A stretch of 64,000 nt of DNA from Pseudomonadota bacterium (GTDB lineage Bacteria > Pseudomonadota > Gammaproteobacteria > Burkholderiales > UBA9220). Shown one piece after another: positions 14,473 to 21,928 of this stretch (the first letter of the stretch is position 1; each line of letters begins with the position of its first letter). Below the pieces are notes generated by a model. The model was not told the DNA's origin and did not search any database. It saw nothing but the letters and a program-made list of their open reading frames with translations. A program made the position numbers and the translations under genes. The stretch covers positions 19,855 to 83,854 of the forward strand of contig JAJZVC010000006.1 in the NCBI GenBank assembly GCA_021845865.1, written 5' to 3'.

Positions 14473-15378
14473 TCACCGTCTCCCAGCCATACGAGGGGCG
14501 TACCGTGCCAACACGGCTTCCCCCGCCGCAATGGCACGCTCATCTCCTACAGGTATAGCGCTGGAGTCAGCTCGGCGCCGTTCCGCTTGGGCATGGGCTT
14601 CTCGCCGGGCACGGACGGACAGTGCATGATCAATGGTCAGTTCTCCGGCAATCACCGCTGGGATCAGGCTCTTGCGGAGTAAGGCAAAAGGTCGCTTGGC
14701 TACGCCGGTGCTGATCTGGCCTATCAGCTCATCCACCACATCATGTTGCTGGCCATGAGACAACCCAGCTATTGCTCTGGCAACTTCGTCGCGGAGGTGC
14801 GAAGGCAGCTCTTCTAGGTGCGGACCATTCACTGCGTCGATGCCAATGTGTGTGGGTGGTGGTAGTGGTGGTGTAGATATATAACTACCACCTATATAGT
14901 TGTTGTCCCGATTTTCCCGGTCACGGGAAGCCGATTTTCCGGCCCCGGGAACCCGATTTTTCGGGCTCCCGGAACCCGAAAAATCTGGTTCCTTTGATTT
15001 AATTGAGTATTTTTCGGCTGAGGCGTTGATGGCGTCGATCCGCAGCCTATATTTTTTTCGTTTCGTCCATAATTGGCCGACTTGAGTGGTTTCCTCCCCC
15101 TCCTCTGCCCAGCCCACTTCTACCAGCCTCCGCAGCGCATCACGAACTTTGTCCTCTCCGTACAGCCCGCGCATCGCTCGGGCGATATCGGCAGCACCCT
15201 TACGCACCCATCCATCCCCACTGTCGAGCGCGTGACGCTGCCAATATTCGAGCTGTGCCAAAACTGCCGCGACCGCATGTTGTCGTTCCCCCAACTCCTC
15301 CAACACCCAATAGTCAATGCGAGCGAACCCACTGCCGGGCGGATGCTGAATCAACGAGTGCTTCATTGAGATACTCAC
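14473..15378 (-). CDS. Replication-initiator-like protein with intragenic iterons
   Basis: 301 residues from a GTG at 15378 that overlaps the upstream stop (TAGTG); ATG at 15366 is an alternative giving 297. Residues about 15-115 look like a winged helix (a YWVLEELGERQHAVAAVLAQLEYW helix, then WVRKGAADIARAM and DALRRLVEVGW), as in phage and plasmid replication proteins of the lambda O/DnaD style. A low-complexity linker, residues about 120-185, is encoded by tandem repeats. The C-terminal part is helical. It follows a helix-turn-helix gene in the same operon. The function is inferred from fold and from the repeats. Confidence 0.5.
   Translation of the reverse strand: MSISMKHSLIQHPPGSGFARIDYWVLEELGERQHAVAAVLAQLEYWQRHALDSGDGWVRKGAADIARAMRGLYGEDKVRDALRRLVEVGWAEEGEETTQVGQLWTKRKKYRLRIDAINASAEKYSIKSKEPDFSGSGSPKNRVPGAGKSASRDRENRDNNYIGGSYISTPPLPPPTHIGIDAVNGPHLEELPSHLRDEVARAIAGLSHGQQHDVVDELIGQISTGVAKRPFALLRKSLIPAVIAGELTIDHALSVRARREAHAQAERRRADSSAIPVGDERAIAAGEAVLARYAPRMAGRR
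14908..14975 (+). repeat. Three tandem 22-23 bp iteron-like repeats inside the replication gene
   Basis: Copies at 14908-14930, 14931-14952 and 14953-14975 each begin CCGATTTT and carry an internal dyad of the form TTCC-N-GGAA. A partial inverted copy (CCGAAAAAT) follows at 14976. AT-rich tracts lie on both sides (about 14870-14905 and 14991-15015). This is the layout of a replication origin within its initiator gene, as in lambda O. Confidence 0.65.
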
Positions 15379-15740
15379 TATCTGGAAAATCGATCAGCGT
15401 TTCGTGGGCGACCAGGGCCGCGCTTAATGGCGGAAGACGGCGGAGGTGGAGAAGGTACTGGTACTGCCTCAGAACCAGAAACGAGGTCGATGTATGCAAC
15501 AAGATCACGAACGTGAACACGACGACGCCCTGGCAAAACCCGGGGGGTAGCAGGAAAAGGAAGGAGCTTTCCCGTTGCTTCGCGGTTGCGCCACGATTGG
15601 TAGGAAATACCTGCAATTTTGCAGGCGAGGGTGAGAGGGATAAGAACCTGACCACCGGTGATGGCCAGGATAATATCCAAAGTCGATCTGGATTGCGTTA
15701 CCGCCTGAGAATCAGGGTCGGCTACGGCAAAGGCAGTCAT
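15378..15740 (-). CDS. Helix-turn-helix DNA-binding protein with an AT-hook-like tail
   Basis: 120 residues from MTAFAVADPD; the 152-residue version lacks a ribosome site, whereas GGAG precedes this ATG. Residues about 35-75 (IPLTLACKIAGISYQSWRNREATGKL) form a MerR/PrtN-like helix-turn-helix. The C-terminus KRGPGRPRN is a classic AT-hook for the DNA minor groove, preceded by a proline-serine linker. It lies directly upstream of the replication gene, with overlapping stop and start, and downstream of control region copy B. It is probably a regulator of replication or excision. Confidence 0.6.
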   Translation of the reverse strand: MTAFAVADPDSQAVTQSRSTLDIILAITGGQVLIPLTLACKIAGISYQSWRNREATGKLLPFPATPRVLPGRRRVHVRDLVAYIDLVSGSEAVPVPSPPPPSSAIKRGPGRPRNADRFSR

Positions 15741-15793
15741 GGGCTCTCCTGTCCTCCTCGTTAGGTTGCACCACTCGGTGTATCTCGGGCTGA

Positions 15794-15873
15794 GTGAGGC
15801 AATTCTGGTGACATTCACGGCACCAGCAAAATACAATGTTCGCGTTTTGGTTAACGAACCTCCATAGAAAATG
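15794..15873. repeat. Duplicated intergenic control region, copy B
   Basis: Same-orientation counterpart of 13481-13561, with shared blocks GTGAGGCA, CCAGCAAAATA-AATGTTC-CGTT and GGTTAAC-ACC-CCATAGA-AA. It serves the minus-strand gene at 15740. On the plus side no intact gene follows. Confidence 0.65.
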
Positions 15874-15919
15874 ACGGGGGCGCAGCATGGGACATGCCAG
15901 GGGACAACCGGCTAGGTAC

Positions 15920-15960
15920 AGTTTGGTACTATTTGGGACAAATTTGGGTACAATTGGGAC
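15920..15960 (+). repeat. Four short TTGG(G)(T)AC repeats near the tRNA, possible integrase arm sites
   Basis: TTGGTAC, TTGGGAC, TTGGGTAC and TTGGGAC recur at 10-11 base spacing, one helical turn apart, about 75 bases from the tRNA-Val 3' end. This is the expected position for arm-type sites of a tyrosine integrase. No integrase gene is present here. Confidence 0.4.
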
Positions 15961-15997
15961 AGCAAAACTGCAGAAATGGCGCGGAGGCCAGAAACGA

Positions 15998-16024
15998 AAA
16001 AACCGGCCAAGTGGCCGGTTTTAT
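15998..16024 (-). terminator. Terminator of the tRNA-Val gene
   Basis: The AAAACCGGCC / GGCCGGTTTT stem with a 4-base loop is followed on the minus strand by further T. It lies about 15 bases after the tRNA 3' end. Confidence 0.8.
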
Positions 16025-16035
16025 TCGGGTTTTAC

Positions 16036-16110
16036 TGGTGGGTGGTACAGGGATTGAACCTGTGACCCCTGCCGTGTGAAGGCAGTGCTCTACCGCTGAG
16101 CTAACCACCC
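16036..16110 (-). tRNA. tRNA-Val(CAC)
   Basis: The minus strand gives a full cloverleaf of 75 bases: acceptor GGGTGGT paired with ACCACCC, D arm with AGCTCAG...AGAGC, anticodon stem CTGCC/GGCAG around loop TTCACAC (anticodon CAC), T arm with GGTTCAATCCC, and an encoded CCA. The 3' end faces the mobile element to its left, as expected for a tRNA used as an integration site. Confidence 0.95.
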
Positions 16111-16235
16111 GAAAGGCCGCTATTAAAACACAAGTCGGGGAACCAGGTCAAATTTGAGAAGACTTTCCCGAACCACGGCAACTTTAGGCACAGCCAGCGG
16201 TCCATGCAAACGTTTACGCATCTTGAGGAGAGTAC

Positions 16236-16901
16236 ATGAGCGACCTACGCCTTACCCGAATCTGGGACCTTCCCACGCGACTGTTCCACTGGTGCCTTGT
16301 CCTTCTGGTGGCCGCCGCATGGGGAACAGCCGAACTAGGCGATAACCTGATGGACTACCACAAGCTAGCCGGCTACGGCATCCTGGCCCTGGTGATGTTC
16401 CGATTGGCTTGGGGAATCTGCGGCAGCGAAACCTCGCGCTTCGCCGGCTTCGTTCGCGGCCCAAGGTCCGCCTTGGCTTATCTGCAGGCCGTGAAGCGCG
16501 GCCACGCCTCCCCTTACCCCGGCCACAACCCCCTCGGCGGCTGGATGGTGGCAGCCCTGCTGGCGCTCCTCTTTCTCCAGGCGGGAACCGGTCTATTCGC
16601 CAACGATGACATCATGACCGAGGGCCCCTTGAAGCACTGGGTATCCGACGAGACCAGCAGCCTCCTCACCGGCATCCACGAAACGAATTTCTATGTCTTG
16701 CTCGGCTTGGTGGCCGTCCACGTCAGCGCCATTCTGTTCTATCGCTTTTTCAAGGGCGAGGACCTGGTGCGCCCCATGCTCACCGGCAACAAACCTCTGC
16801 CCCCTGGCACGCCCGAGCCAAAAATGGCGCCGATCTGGCTTGCCGCATTGATTATGGCGGGGAGTTCAGCAACCGTGTGGGGAATCGTCGCTTACCTCTG
16901 A
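16236..16901 (+). CDS. Cytochrome b561-type membrane protein
   Basis: 221 residues with GAGGAGA upstream. Four to five membrane helices are visible, with histidines typical of the bacterial/Ni-Fe hydrogenase b-type cytochrome family: RLFHWCLV near residue 18, DYHKLAGY near 43, and GLVAVHVSAILFY near 165. The fold binds two b haems and passes electrons between soluble or periplasmic partners and the quinone pool or a c-type cytochrome. No partner gene is adjacent, so the donor is unknown. Its last 36 bases overlap the convergent gene at 16866. Confidence 0.85.
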   Translation: MSDLRLTRIWDLPTRLFHWCLVLLVAAAWGTAELGDNLMDYHKLAGYGILALVMFRLAWGICGSETSRFAGFVRGPRSALAYLQAVKRGHASPYPGHNPLGGWMVAALLALLFLQAGTGLFANDDIMTEGPLKHWVSDETSSLLTGIHETNFYVLLGLVAVHVSAILFYRFFKGEDLVRPMLTGNKPLPPGTPEPKMAPIWLAALIMAGSSATVWGIVAYL

Positions 16902-17141
16902 GCGTTCGCCGTCGAGCCGGACCCAGGAGTTCTCGTTTCTGGCCACCTCGTAGACGACCCAACGGTCAAATTCCTCCAAGGAGCAGGTAAAGCGCTGGCG
17001 CCGGTCAACGCCCGCGAGGACCTTGAAGGTGACATAATCGACGCCGTCGCTCGGCACGCCAAGAACTTGCCGCACAGACCAGTGGCGGCCGAAAATGCCG
17101 TTGCTGTACATGCCGCCGATGCGGAGAGTCGGTTTTTTCAT
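16866..17141 (-). CDS. Conserved-looking hypothetical protein
   Basis: 91 residues starting MKKPTLRIGGMYSNGIFGRHWSVRQVLGV. Its pattern (DYVTFKVLAGVDRRQRFTCSLEEFDRWV) suggests a compact beta-rich domain, soluble, with no membrane segment or signal peptide. It is convergent with the cytochrome gene and overlaps it by 36 bases. I do not recognise the family. Confidence 0.55.
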   Translation of the reverse strand: MKKPTLRIGGMYSNGIFGRHWSVRQVLGVPSDGVDYVTFKVLAGVDRRQRFTCSLEEFDRWVVYEVARNENSWVRLDGERSEVSDDSPHGC

Positions 17142-17186
17142 AAGCCCTCACTCGACACACGCTTCCAGTGTGCGCCATCGCCGCAG

Positions 17187-17216
17187 AAAAAAAATCACCC
17201 CGCCGGGGCGGGGCGC
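17187..17216 (-). terminator. Terminator after the 17240 gene
   Basis: The minus strand reads GCCCCGCC-cc-GGCGGGG followed by eight T, about 25 bases after the stop of the exported-protein gene. Confidence 0.85.
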
Positions 17217-17239
17217 GGTACTCCGAAAGGGGTATCCCG

Positions 17240-18133
17240 TTATTCTTCTTTGCCGGTCGCCGTCTGGCGCAGGGCCTTATTAATGGCATCCGGGGAGTCC
17301 ATGATGGACATGAAGCTGTTGCTGCCCATCATGCTCAGGTCGGGAAAGCTGATGGCAATGCGGAAACGGGCATACTCGGCGATCACCTTGTTGTCCACGA
17401 CCAGCATCTCGTAAGGCAGATGGGCCGTCGACTTGAGCTCCTTGAAGTCGATCTTGCTCATGATGAAGGCGTCGTCGGCGTATTTGTCCTTGGTCTTCAT
17501 CGCCACGCCGAACACCGTTTCCTTCTTGCCCGGGACATCCACGCGATAGACCTTGGTGACGCCGAACTTGCCCGCCTTGAGGTTGGCCTCAACCGCTTTC
17601 ACCGCTTCGTCATAGCTGCCGTATTCGGCCAGGGTTTTCGGCTCGTCGAAATACTCCATGCCGATGGTGTAGTGGTACTTGCGCAGGCTGCGGGGCGACA
17701 GGCCACGGGCACCGAAATCCTCCTGCTTGCCGAGGGCCTTTTCCAGCGCCGTCTCGACCCCCTTGAGATCGCCCTTCATGCGGTAGGCATTGGCCATGTA
17801 TTCCGGATTGGTATAGGACACCTGAATTTCGTCCTTCACCTTGGTCACCGCCACCCGCTGGACCGCGCCGAAGCCCCCCATTTCCGATTGGGCGGCATTG
17901 TTCTTCAATTCGTTGTTGGTCACCGCGATCACCACGGCATTGGGATAGGGCGAGTAGCTGCCCACCACGGTAAAGCCGTTGGCGGTCAGCGCCGCCTTGG
18001 CGGCATCCACCTTCTCCTGAACCGTTCCCGGCCCCTTCGAGGCCAGCACGAAAGGCTTGAGGCCATCGTCGGCCAGGGCGCTCGCGGCAAAAAACAATGA
18101 TACCGCTGCAATACATGCTTTCATAAAACGCAT
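17240..18133 (-). CDS. Exported protein of unknown function
   Basis: 297 residues from MRFMKACIAAV, the start supported by GGAGG six bases upstream; the track's version adds four residues. A signal peptide ends near ASALA. The mature protein has two similar halves, each with an EKVDAAKAAL or DEAVKAVEANL helix followed by a beta strand, suggesting an internally duplicated alpha/beta fold of the DUF302-like kind. No catalytic motif is visible. It lies just downstream of a FadL-type porin gene on the same strand but behind a terminator, so the two are probably transcribed separately. Confidence 0.6.
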   Translation of the reverse strand: MRFMKACIAAVSLFFAASALADDGLKPFVLASKGPGTVQEKVDAAKAALTANGFTVVGSYSPYPNAVVIAVTNNELKNNAAQSEMGGFGAVQRVAVTKVKDEIQVSYTNPEYMANAYRMKGDLKGVETALEKALGKQEDFGARGLSPRSLRKYHYTIGMEYFDEPKTLAEYGSYDEAVKAVEANLKAGKFGVTKVYRVDVPGKKETVFGVAMKTKDKYADDAFIMSKIDFKELKSTAHLPYEMLVVDNKVIAEYARFRIAISFPDLSMMGSNSFMSIMDSPDAINKALRQTATGKEE

Positions 18134-18171
18134 AGTATCCTCCATCTCATTAGGGGTTTTATCGTTGCTAA

Positions 18172-18202
18172 AACAAAGGCCGGGATTTCCCGGCCTTTGT
18201 TA
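18172..18202 (-). terminator. Terminator after the FadL-type porin gene
   Basis: An ACAAAGGCCGGG / CCCGGCCTTTGT stem with a 3-base loop is followed on the minus strand by TT. It could also act on the plus strand. Confidence 0.8.
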
Positions 18203-18228
18203 GTAGGGCTACCGCTCAGACGGTATAG

Positions 18229-19575
18229 TTAGAACTTCTTGCCGTAGGCGATACCGAGAGAGTCCTGGTACATCTTGATGGTTTCGGTGCCAGCGTTAGC
18301 AGCTCCCAGCCAGCCGGTAAACAAGCTGGCTCCCTGCACGCTGTTCTCCTTAGCATGCATGTAGGACATAGTAATTTCGGACTGTTTGTCCAGGTTATAA
18401 GTAAAGCCAAGAGTATAGTGGTCAGTCACAACACCGGGAGCAATGATGTTGAAGGTCACATCGCGGGACTGAATCGGGTTGTCACTATGGCTATAGCCAG
18501 CACGCAAAGTCAGCTTGTCGCTGTAAGCATGCTCAACACCGAACTTCCACACATCCACGCTACCCCAGCCGAAGCCGCGACCATTGTCCCCACCCAGGGT
18601 ACCACCGATGGTCAAGCCACCATTAGTGCTGGGGTTGGCAATAGACTTCACGCCACTGTAATTGATTCTCTGGTAGTCCACCGCCACAGTAGTCTTAGGA
18701 GTAGCCTTAATTGCGATGCCCAGGTTCCAGTTTTCAGGCATATCAAAGGCACCCTGTTCAGCAAACAGTTCCTTGTATTTATCGAACTTGCTCATGGCGA
18801 TTTTGGAAGAATAGGCCGCACCGATAGAAATCTTATCGGTAAGTTGGCCGTAGTAACCGATGCGAACCCCCCAGCCGGTTGCACTATCGTAACCAACGTT
18901 AGTCAGGTTATTCGTCGTACCAGAGGAAGTATAGCCAACAAAACCTTGCAGACCTTCAGCTTTGAAGCGCTGATAACCAAAGAGAGGGGACACACCAATG
19001 GAGTGTCGTTCGTTTACTTTGTACGCCAAGGTGGGAGCAATAACCAGTTGCATCAAGTCAACACCAAGCTTGCCGCTACCGCAAAGCAAGTTGTAGGGAG
19101 AACCCGCAGCACCCGCAGAGTTAAAGCCTGCGCAAGCCGGAGAAGTGGCAACCGTAGTTTGCCCACCAGGATAATCAGTATTCATACCGCCATTGCCATA
19201 TACCGTCACGCCAAGAGACATCTTGGAAGAAAGCATCCGGTTGTAACCAAACTCAGGAACCAAGAAGTCGTTGCTACCGCTATCAGCAGAAGCATTTGCA
19301 AGAGAGCCCGCGCCGGGGGTTACACCGTCACGCTTTGCACTACGAATCGGACGGAACCAATCCACGCCGATATCAAACCGGTCACCAGCAAAAACCATGG
19401 TAGCGGGGTTGTTGGCACCACCAAAGGCATCGTCAGCCATCGCCGTTGCAGCGCCAGCCATACCCTTGGCTTTCATGCCGTAACCATGGGAGAAGTAACC
19501 GTTGGTTGCCGAAGCGACACCAGGCAGAATCAGGCCGGAAACGGCGAGAGCCATTGCAAGTTTCTTGAATTTCAT
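18229..19575 (-). CDS. OmpP1/FadL/TodX-family outer-membrane transporter
   Basis: 448 residues with GGAGG upstream and a signal peptide ending at VASA. The mature N-terminus TNGYFSHGYGMKAKGMAGAATAMADDAFGGANNPATMVF, described in pieces, is the family signature: an N-terminal hatch plus an NPA motif. Alternating beta strands run to a terminal aromatic-type residue (KKF). These porins carry hydrophobic substrates across the outer membrane. In a sulfur oxidiser uptake of hydrophobic sulfur species has been proposed for such proteins, but that is inference. Codon use is more AT-tolerant than its neighbours. Confidence 0.9.
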   Translation of the reverse strand: MKFKKLAMALAVSGLILPGVASATNGYFSHGYGMKAKGMAGAATAMADDAFGGANNPATMVFAGDRFDIGVDWFRPIRSAKRDGVTPGAGSLANASADSGSNDFLVPEFGYNRMLSSKMSLGVTVYGNGGMNTDYPGGQTTVATSPACAGFNSAGAAGSPYNLLCGSGKLGVDLMQLVIAPTLAYKVNERHSIGVSPLFGYQRFKAEGLQGFVGYTSSGTTNNLTNVGYDSATGWGVRIGYYGQLTDKISIGAAYSSKIAMSKFDKYKELFAEQGAFDMPENWNLGIAIKATPKTTVAVDYQRINYSGVKSIANPSTNGGLTIGGTLGGDNGRGFGWGSVDVWKFGVEHAYSDKLTLRAGYSHSDNPIQSRDVTFNIIAPGVVTDHYTLGFTYNLDKQSEITMSYMHAKENSVQGASLFTGWLGAANAGTETIKMYQDSLGIAYGKKF

Positions 19576-19769
19576 GGATGTAGTTCCTCCACTGAACGGG
19601 TGTTAAGAAAAAGGTGTTATGTGTTTTTACTTACTTGTGGAGCCATCTTACCGGCTCAAGAAACCCGTTGAAGGGTTTCCTAGCGTTTTTATCCAATTTT
19701 ATTTTTGGAACGTGTACAAGTGTATCATCCTCGCAACACATTGAAAATTATAAAGTTTATTAGTCTATT

Positions 19770-20882
19770 CTAATATTCTATATTCGCCTGCCTCAACACG
19801 GTCACCACGTCTTCCGCCGCCAGGGAAAACGGGTAGGAACGGATATCCGACGGCATGGAATCGCCGTAGGGGCGGTTGCAGGCCGAAACATCCGGCGCTC
19901 CGCTGCCGGGACAACCGGAGGTCTGAAAGGGTTTGCCGGAATGGAGATAGGCCTCCAGTTCTTCCCTGCATACGCCGAAATCCGTCAGGCGGCCTTTCCC
20001 ATCGAAAACCATCTTCTCGAATCGCCCGCCCGCGTAATCGATCAGGTAACGCCCGAGCTGTACCCGGCGCCACTGTCCCTGTTCGACCGCCGGCCAGTCT
20101 TCCATCATGGAACCCCGTTCGGGGAAAAAGGCGAACAGGTGGCTGCGCCCCCCCATGTCGCGGATACGCTGCACCAGCCGCAACATCTCCTGCTCCGTCT
20201 CGCCCATGCCGCAGATGAGATGCACCCCGAAACGCTCCGGGCCAAAAATCTCCGCCGCCCAGCCGATGGCACGCCAGTAATGCGACCATTCGTGAGGGCT
20301 CTTGACCGCGGCGCCACGGGTGCGCTCGAACACTTCGGGCGTCGCGGCGTCAAGGGCGACGGTAAAAATCTCCGCCCCGCGCCGTTTCAACGCCTCCAGG
20401 TCCCGCCGCTCCATGGTGGTGGGATTGGACAGGATGGAAACGGGAATATGGGGCAGCGCTTTCACCCATTGCTCCAACAGCAACAGCGTATCGTCGCCGG
20501 AACGGGGATGGGTGATCATGGAAATGCACATGCGCTGGAAGCGGCCCTTGTCGTCGCCTCGCCGCACGCGGTCGATGATTTCCTGATAGCGCGCGGTGGG
20601 CCAATCCACGCGGATGAAGTTGCGGGCGTTGAATTCCCGGTCTTCCTCGCGATGCCGGGCCAAGCCGCAATACGCGCAGTTGGCCCGGCAGCCCTCGGGG
20701 TAGGTCACCAGCAGGTTGAGGCAGTGGGTGCAATCGACGCGATACATCCGCCCCGGCATCAAGCCCAGGGTAATAGCCGCCGCCGTGGAAAGCTGGACGT
20801 AGTCGGGCGAGGTCATTTCCTTGCCCGTCTTGCCCTGGGAAGGATGGTAAAAGCTGATGGCTTGCTCCACGTAATCGTTCAT
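19770..20882 (-). CDS. lipS2: Radical SAM lipoate-assembly enzyme, LipS2-like
   Basis: 370 residues from MNDYVEQAIS; the start overlaps the LipT-like stop as ATGA. The radical-SAM cluster motif CRANCAYC (CX3CX2C) is at about residue 63, followed by RVDWPTARYQEIIDRV and a TIM-barrel-like series (CISMITHPRSGDD, SILSNPT, FTVALDAATPEVF, VHLICGMGE). Further cysteines near the C-terminus (FQTSGCPGSGAPDVSACNRPYG) could hold a second iron-sulfur cluster, as expected for a sulfur-inserting enzyme. In sHdr organisms LipS1 and LipS2 together insert sulfur into octanoyl-LbpA. Which of the two radical-SAM genes here is S1 or S2 is assigned by gene order only. Confidence 0.75.
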   Translation of the reverse strand: MNDYVEQAISFYHPSQGKTGKEMTSPDYVQLSTAAAITLGLMPGRMYRVDCTHCLNLLVTYPEGCRANCAYCGLARHREEDREFNARNFIRVDWPTARYQEIIDRVRRGDDKGRFQRMCISMITHPRSGDDTLLLLEQWVKALPHIPVSILSNPTTMERRDLEALKRRGAEIFTVALDAATPEVFERTRGAAVKSPHEWSHYWRAIGWAAEIFGPERFGVHLICGMGETEQEMLRLVQRIRDMGGRSHLFAFFPERGSMMEDWPAVEQGQWRRVQLGRYLIDYAGGRFEKMVFDGKGRLTDFGVCREELEAYLHSGKPFQTSGCPGSGAPDVSACNRPYGDSMPSDIRSYPFSLAAEDVVTVLRQANIEY

Positions 20883-21928
20883 CCCGTCCTCTCCTCCCAG
20901 TACTCGCGGAAAGCCACCCACGAGCGACGCATCGCCCCATCGCCCGGCCCCTGCGCCTCTCGCCGGCGCCGGACCGCCCTTGCCAACGAAGCGCCAAAGA
21001 GCTCCCGCACCTCGCCGGCGTAATCCCTCAGCGCCCCTTCCCGTCCGGAAAGCCGCATTACCGCCGCCTTTCCGGCCAGCTCTCCCGACACCACGGCAGG
21101 GTGGATGCCCGCGCCGGTCACCGGGTGCGTCAATCCCGCCGCATCCCCGGCGAACAGGACATTTCCAACCACCAGCTCCGGCCGCGGCCCGCCAACGGGA
21201 ATCGCGCCACCGCTCCGCAGCAGCACCGTCCCGCCAACGCGCCCCTCCTCGGACATCCGCTGATGCAACGCGCGCAAAAGCTCGCCGAGCCGCCCCGCCG
21301 CCCGGCGCTCGACGCCGATACCCAGGTTGGCCCTCTCGCCCCTAGGAAATAGCCACGCATAACCGCCGGGGTAGTCGCCCGACAAAAACACCTCGGTCCA
21401 GTTCATTTTCTTGATCAGCGGAACGACGATTTGCCGAGCCAAAACGACATCCAGCCGGGTCAGGCCAATGGCTGCGGCCACGGGAGAAGCGGGGCCGTCG
21501 GCGGCAATCAGCACGCGGTAAGCGACCGTTTTTTCCCCGCCGCCGTCCCGGCAATACGCCAGGGCATTTTCCCGATCCAGGCCGAGGAAACGGCACCCCG
21601 TCAGCACTTCGGCGCCTGCCTCTTGCGCGGCCCGAGCCAGGCCCGCGTCGAAGCGCTCCCGGTCGATCATGAGGCCAGGAAAAGCATTCTCCGTCTCGGC
21701 GCCCGAAGGCAGAACGGTTCGCATGCCATGCACCCGCTGAATCTCGGCGCCGGTTCGCTGCGCCATTGCCCCCAGGGAAAGGGGAACATATTCGGCGCAC
21801 TGCACGGGGCGGCCGATATTTTGCCGCCGTTCCACGGCCAGCACCCGCAGCCCCGCCCGAGCCGCCGCAAGCGCCGCGGCGCCGCCGGCCGGACCGAGGC
21901 CGACAATCAGGACGTCACAGCGTTCCAT
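20879..21928 (-). CDS. lipT: FAD-dependent oxidoreductase, LipT-like
   Basis: 349 residues. The N-terminal dinucleotide-binding motif VLIVGLGPAGGAAAL, a mid-protein DGPASPVAAAIG, and FAGDAAGLTHPVTGAGIHPAV near residue 270 are those of the geranylgeranyl-reductase-like flavoprotein family. In the lipoate assembly pathway of LbpA-containing bacteria and archaea, LipT is the flavoprotein encoded between the radical-SAM genes, proposed to supply or return electrons. It overlaps the ligase gene by 14 bases and the LipS2-like gene by 4. Confidence 0.8.
   Translation of the reverse strand: MERCDVLIVGLGPAGGAAALAAARAGLRVLAVERRQNIGRPVQCAEYVPLSLGAMAQRTGAEIQRVHGMRTVLPSGAETENAFPGLMIDRERFDAGLARAAQEAGAEVLTGCRFLGLDRENALAYCRDGGGEKTVAYRVLIAADGPASPVAAAIGLTRLDVVLARQIVVPLIKKMNWTEVFLSGDYPGGYAWLFPRGERANLGIGVERRAAGRLGELLRALHQRMSEEGRVGGTVLLRSGGAIPVGGPRPELVVGNVLFAGDAAGLTHPVTGAGIHPAVVSGELAGKAAVMRLSGREGALRDYAGEVRELFGASLARAVRRRREAQGPGDGAMRRSWVAFREYWEERTG

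Noticed and set aside
14908-14975. CRISPR-like reading of the three tandem repeats
   Set aside because: Repeats are contiguous without spacers and lie inside a coding gene; iterons fit better.
15894-16079. 61-residue plus ORF ending GGTGIEPVTPAV
   Set aside because: The ending is the translated complement of the tRNA-Val gene, a well-known annotation artefact; no other support.
17168-18100. 310-residue plus ORF opposite the exported protein
   Set aside because: Antisense shadow; the minus strand has a signal peptide, ribosome site and terminator.
18355-19671. 438-residue plus ORF opposite the FadL-type gene
   Set aside because: Antisense to a clear outer-membrane porin with signal peptide and family motif; no ribosome site or family pattern of its own.
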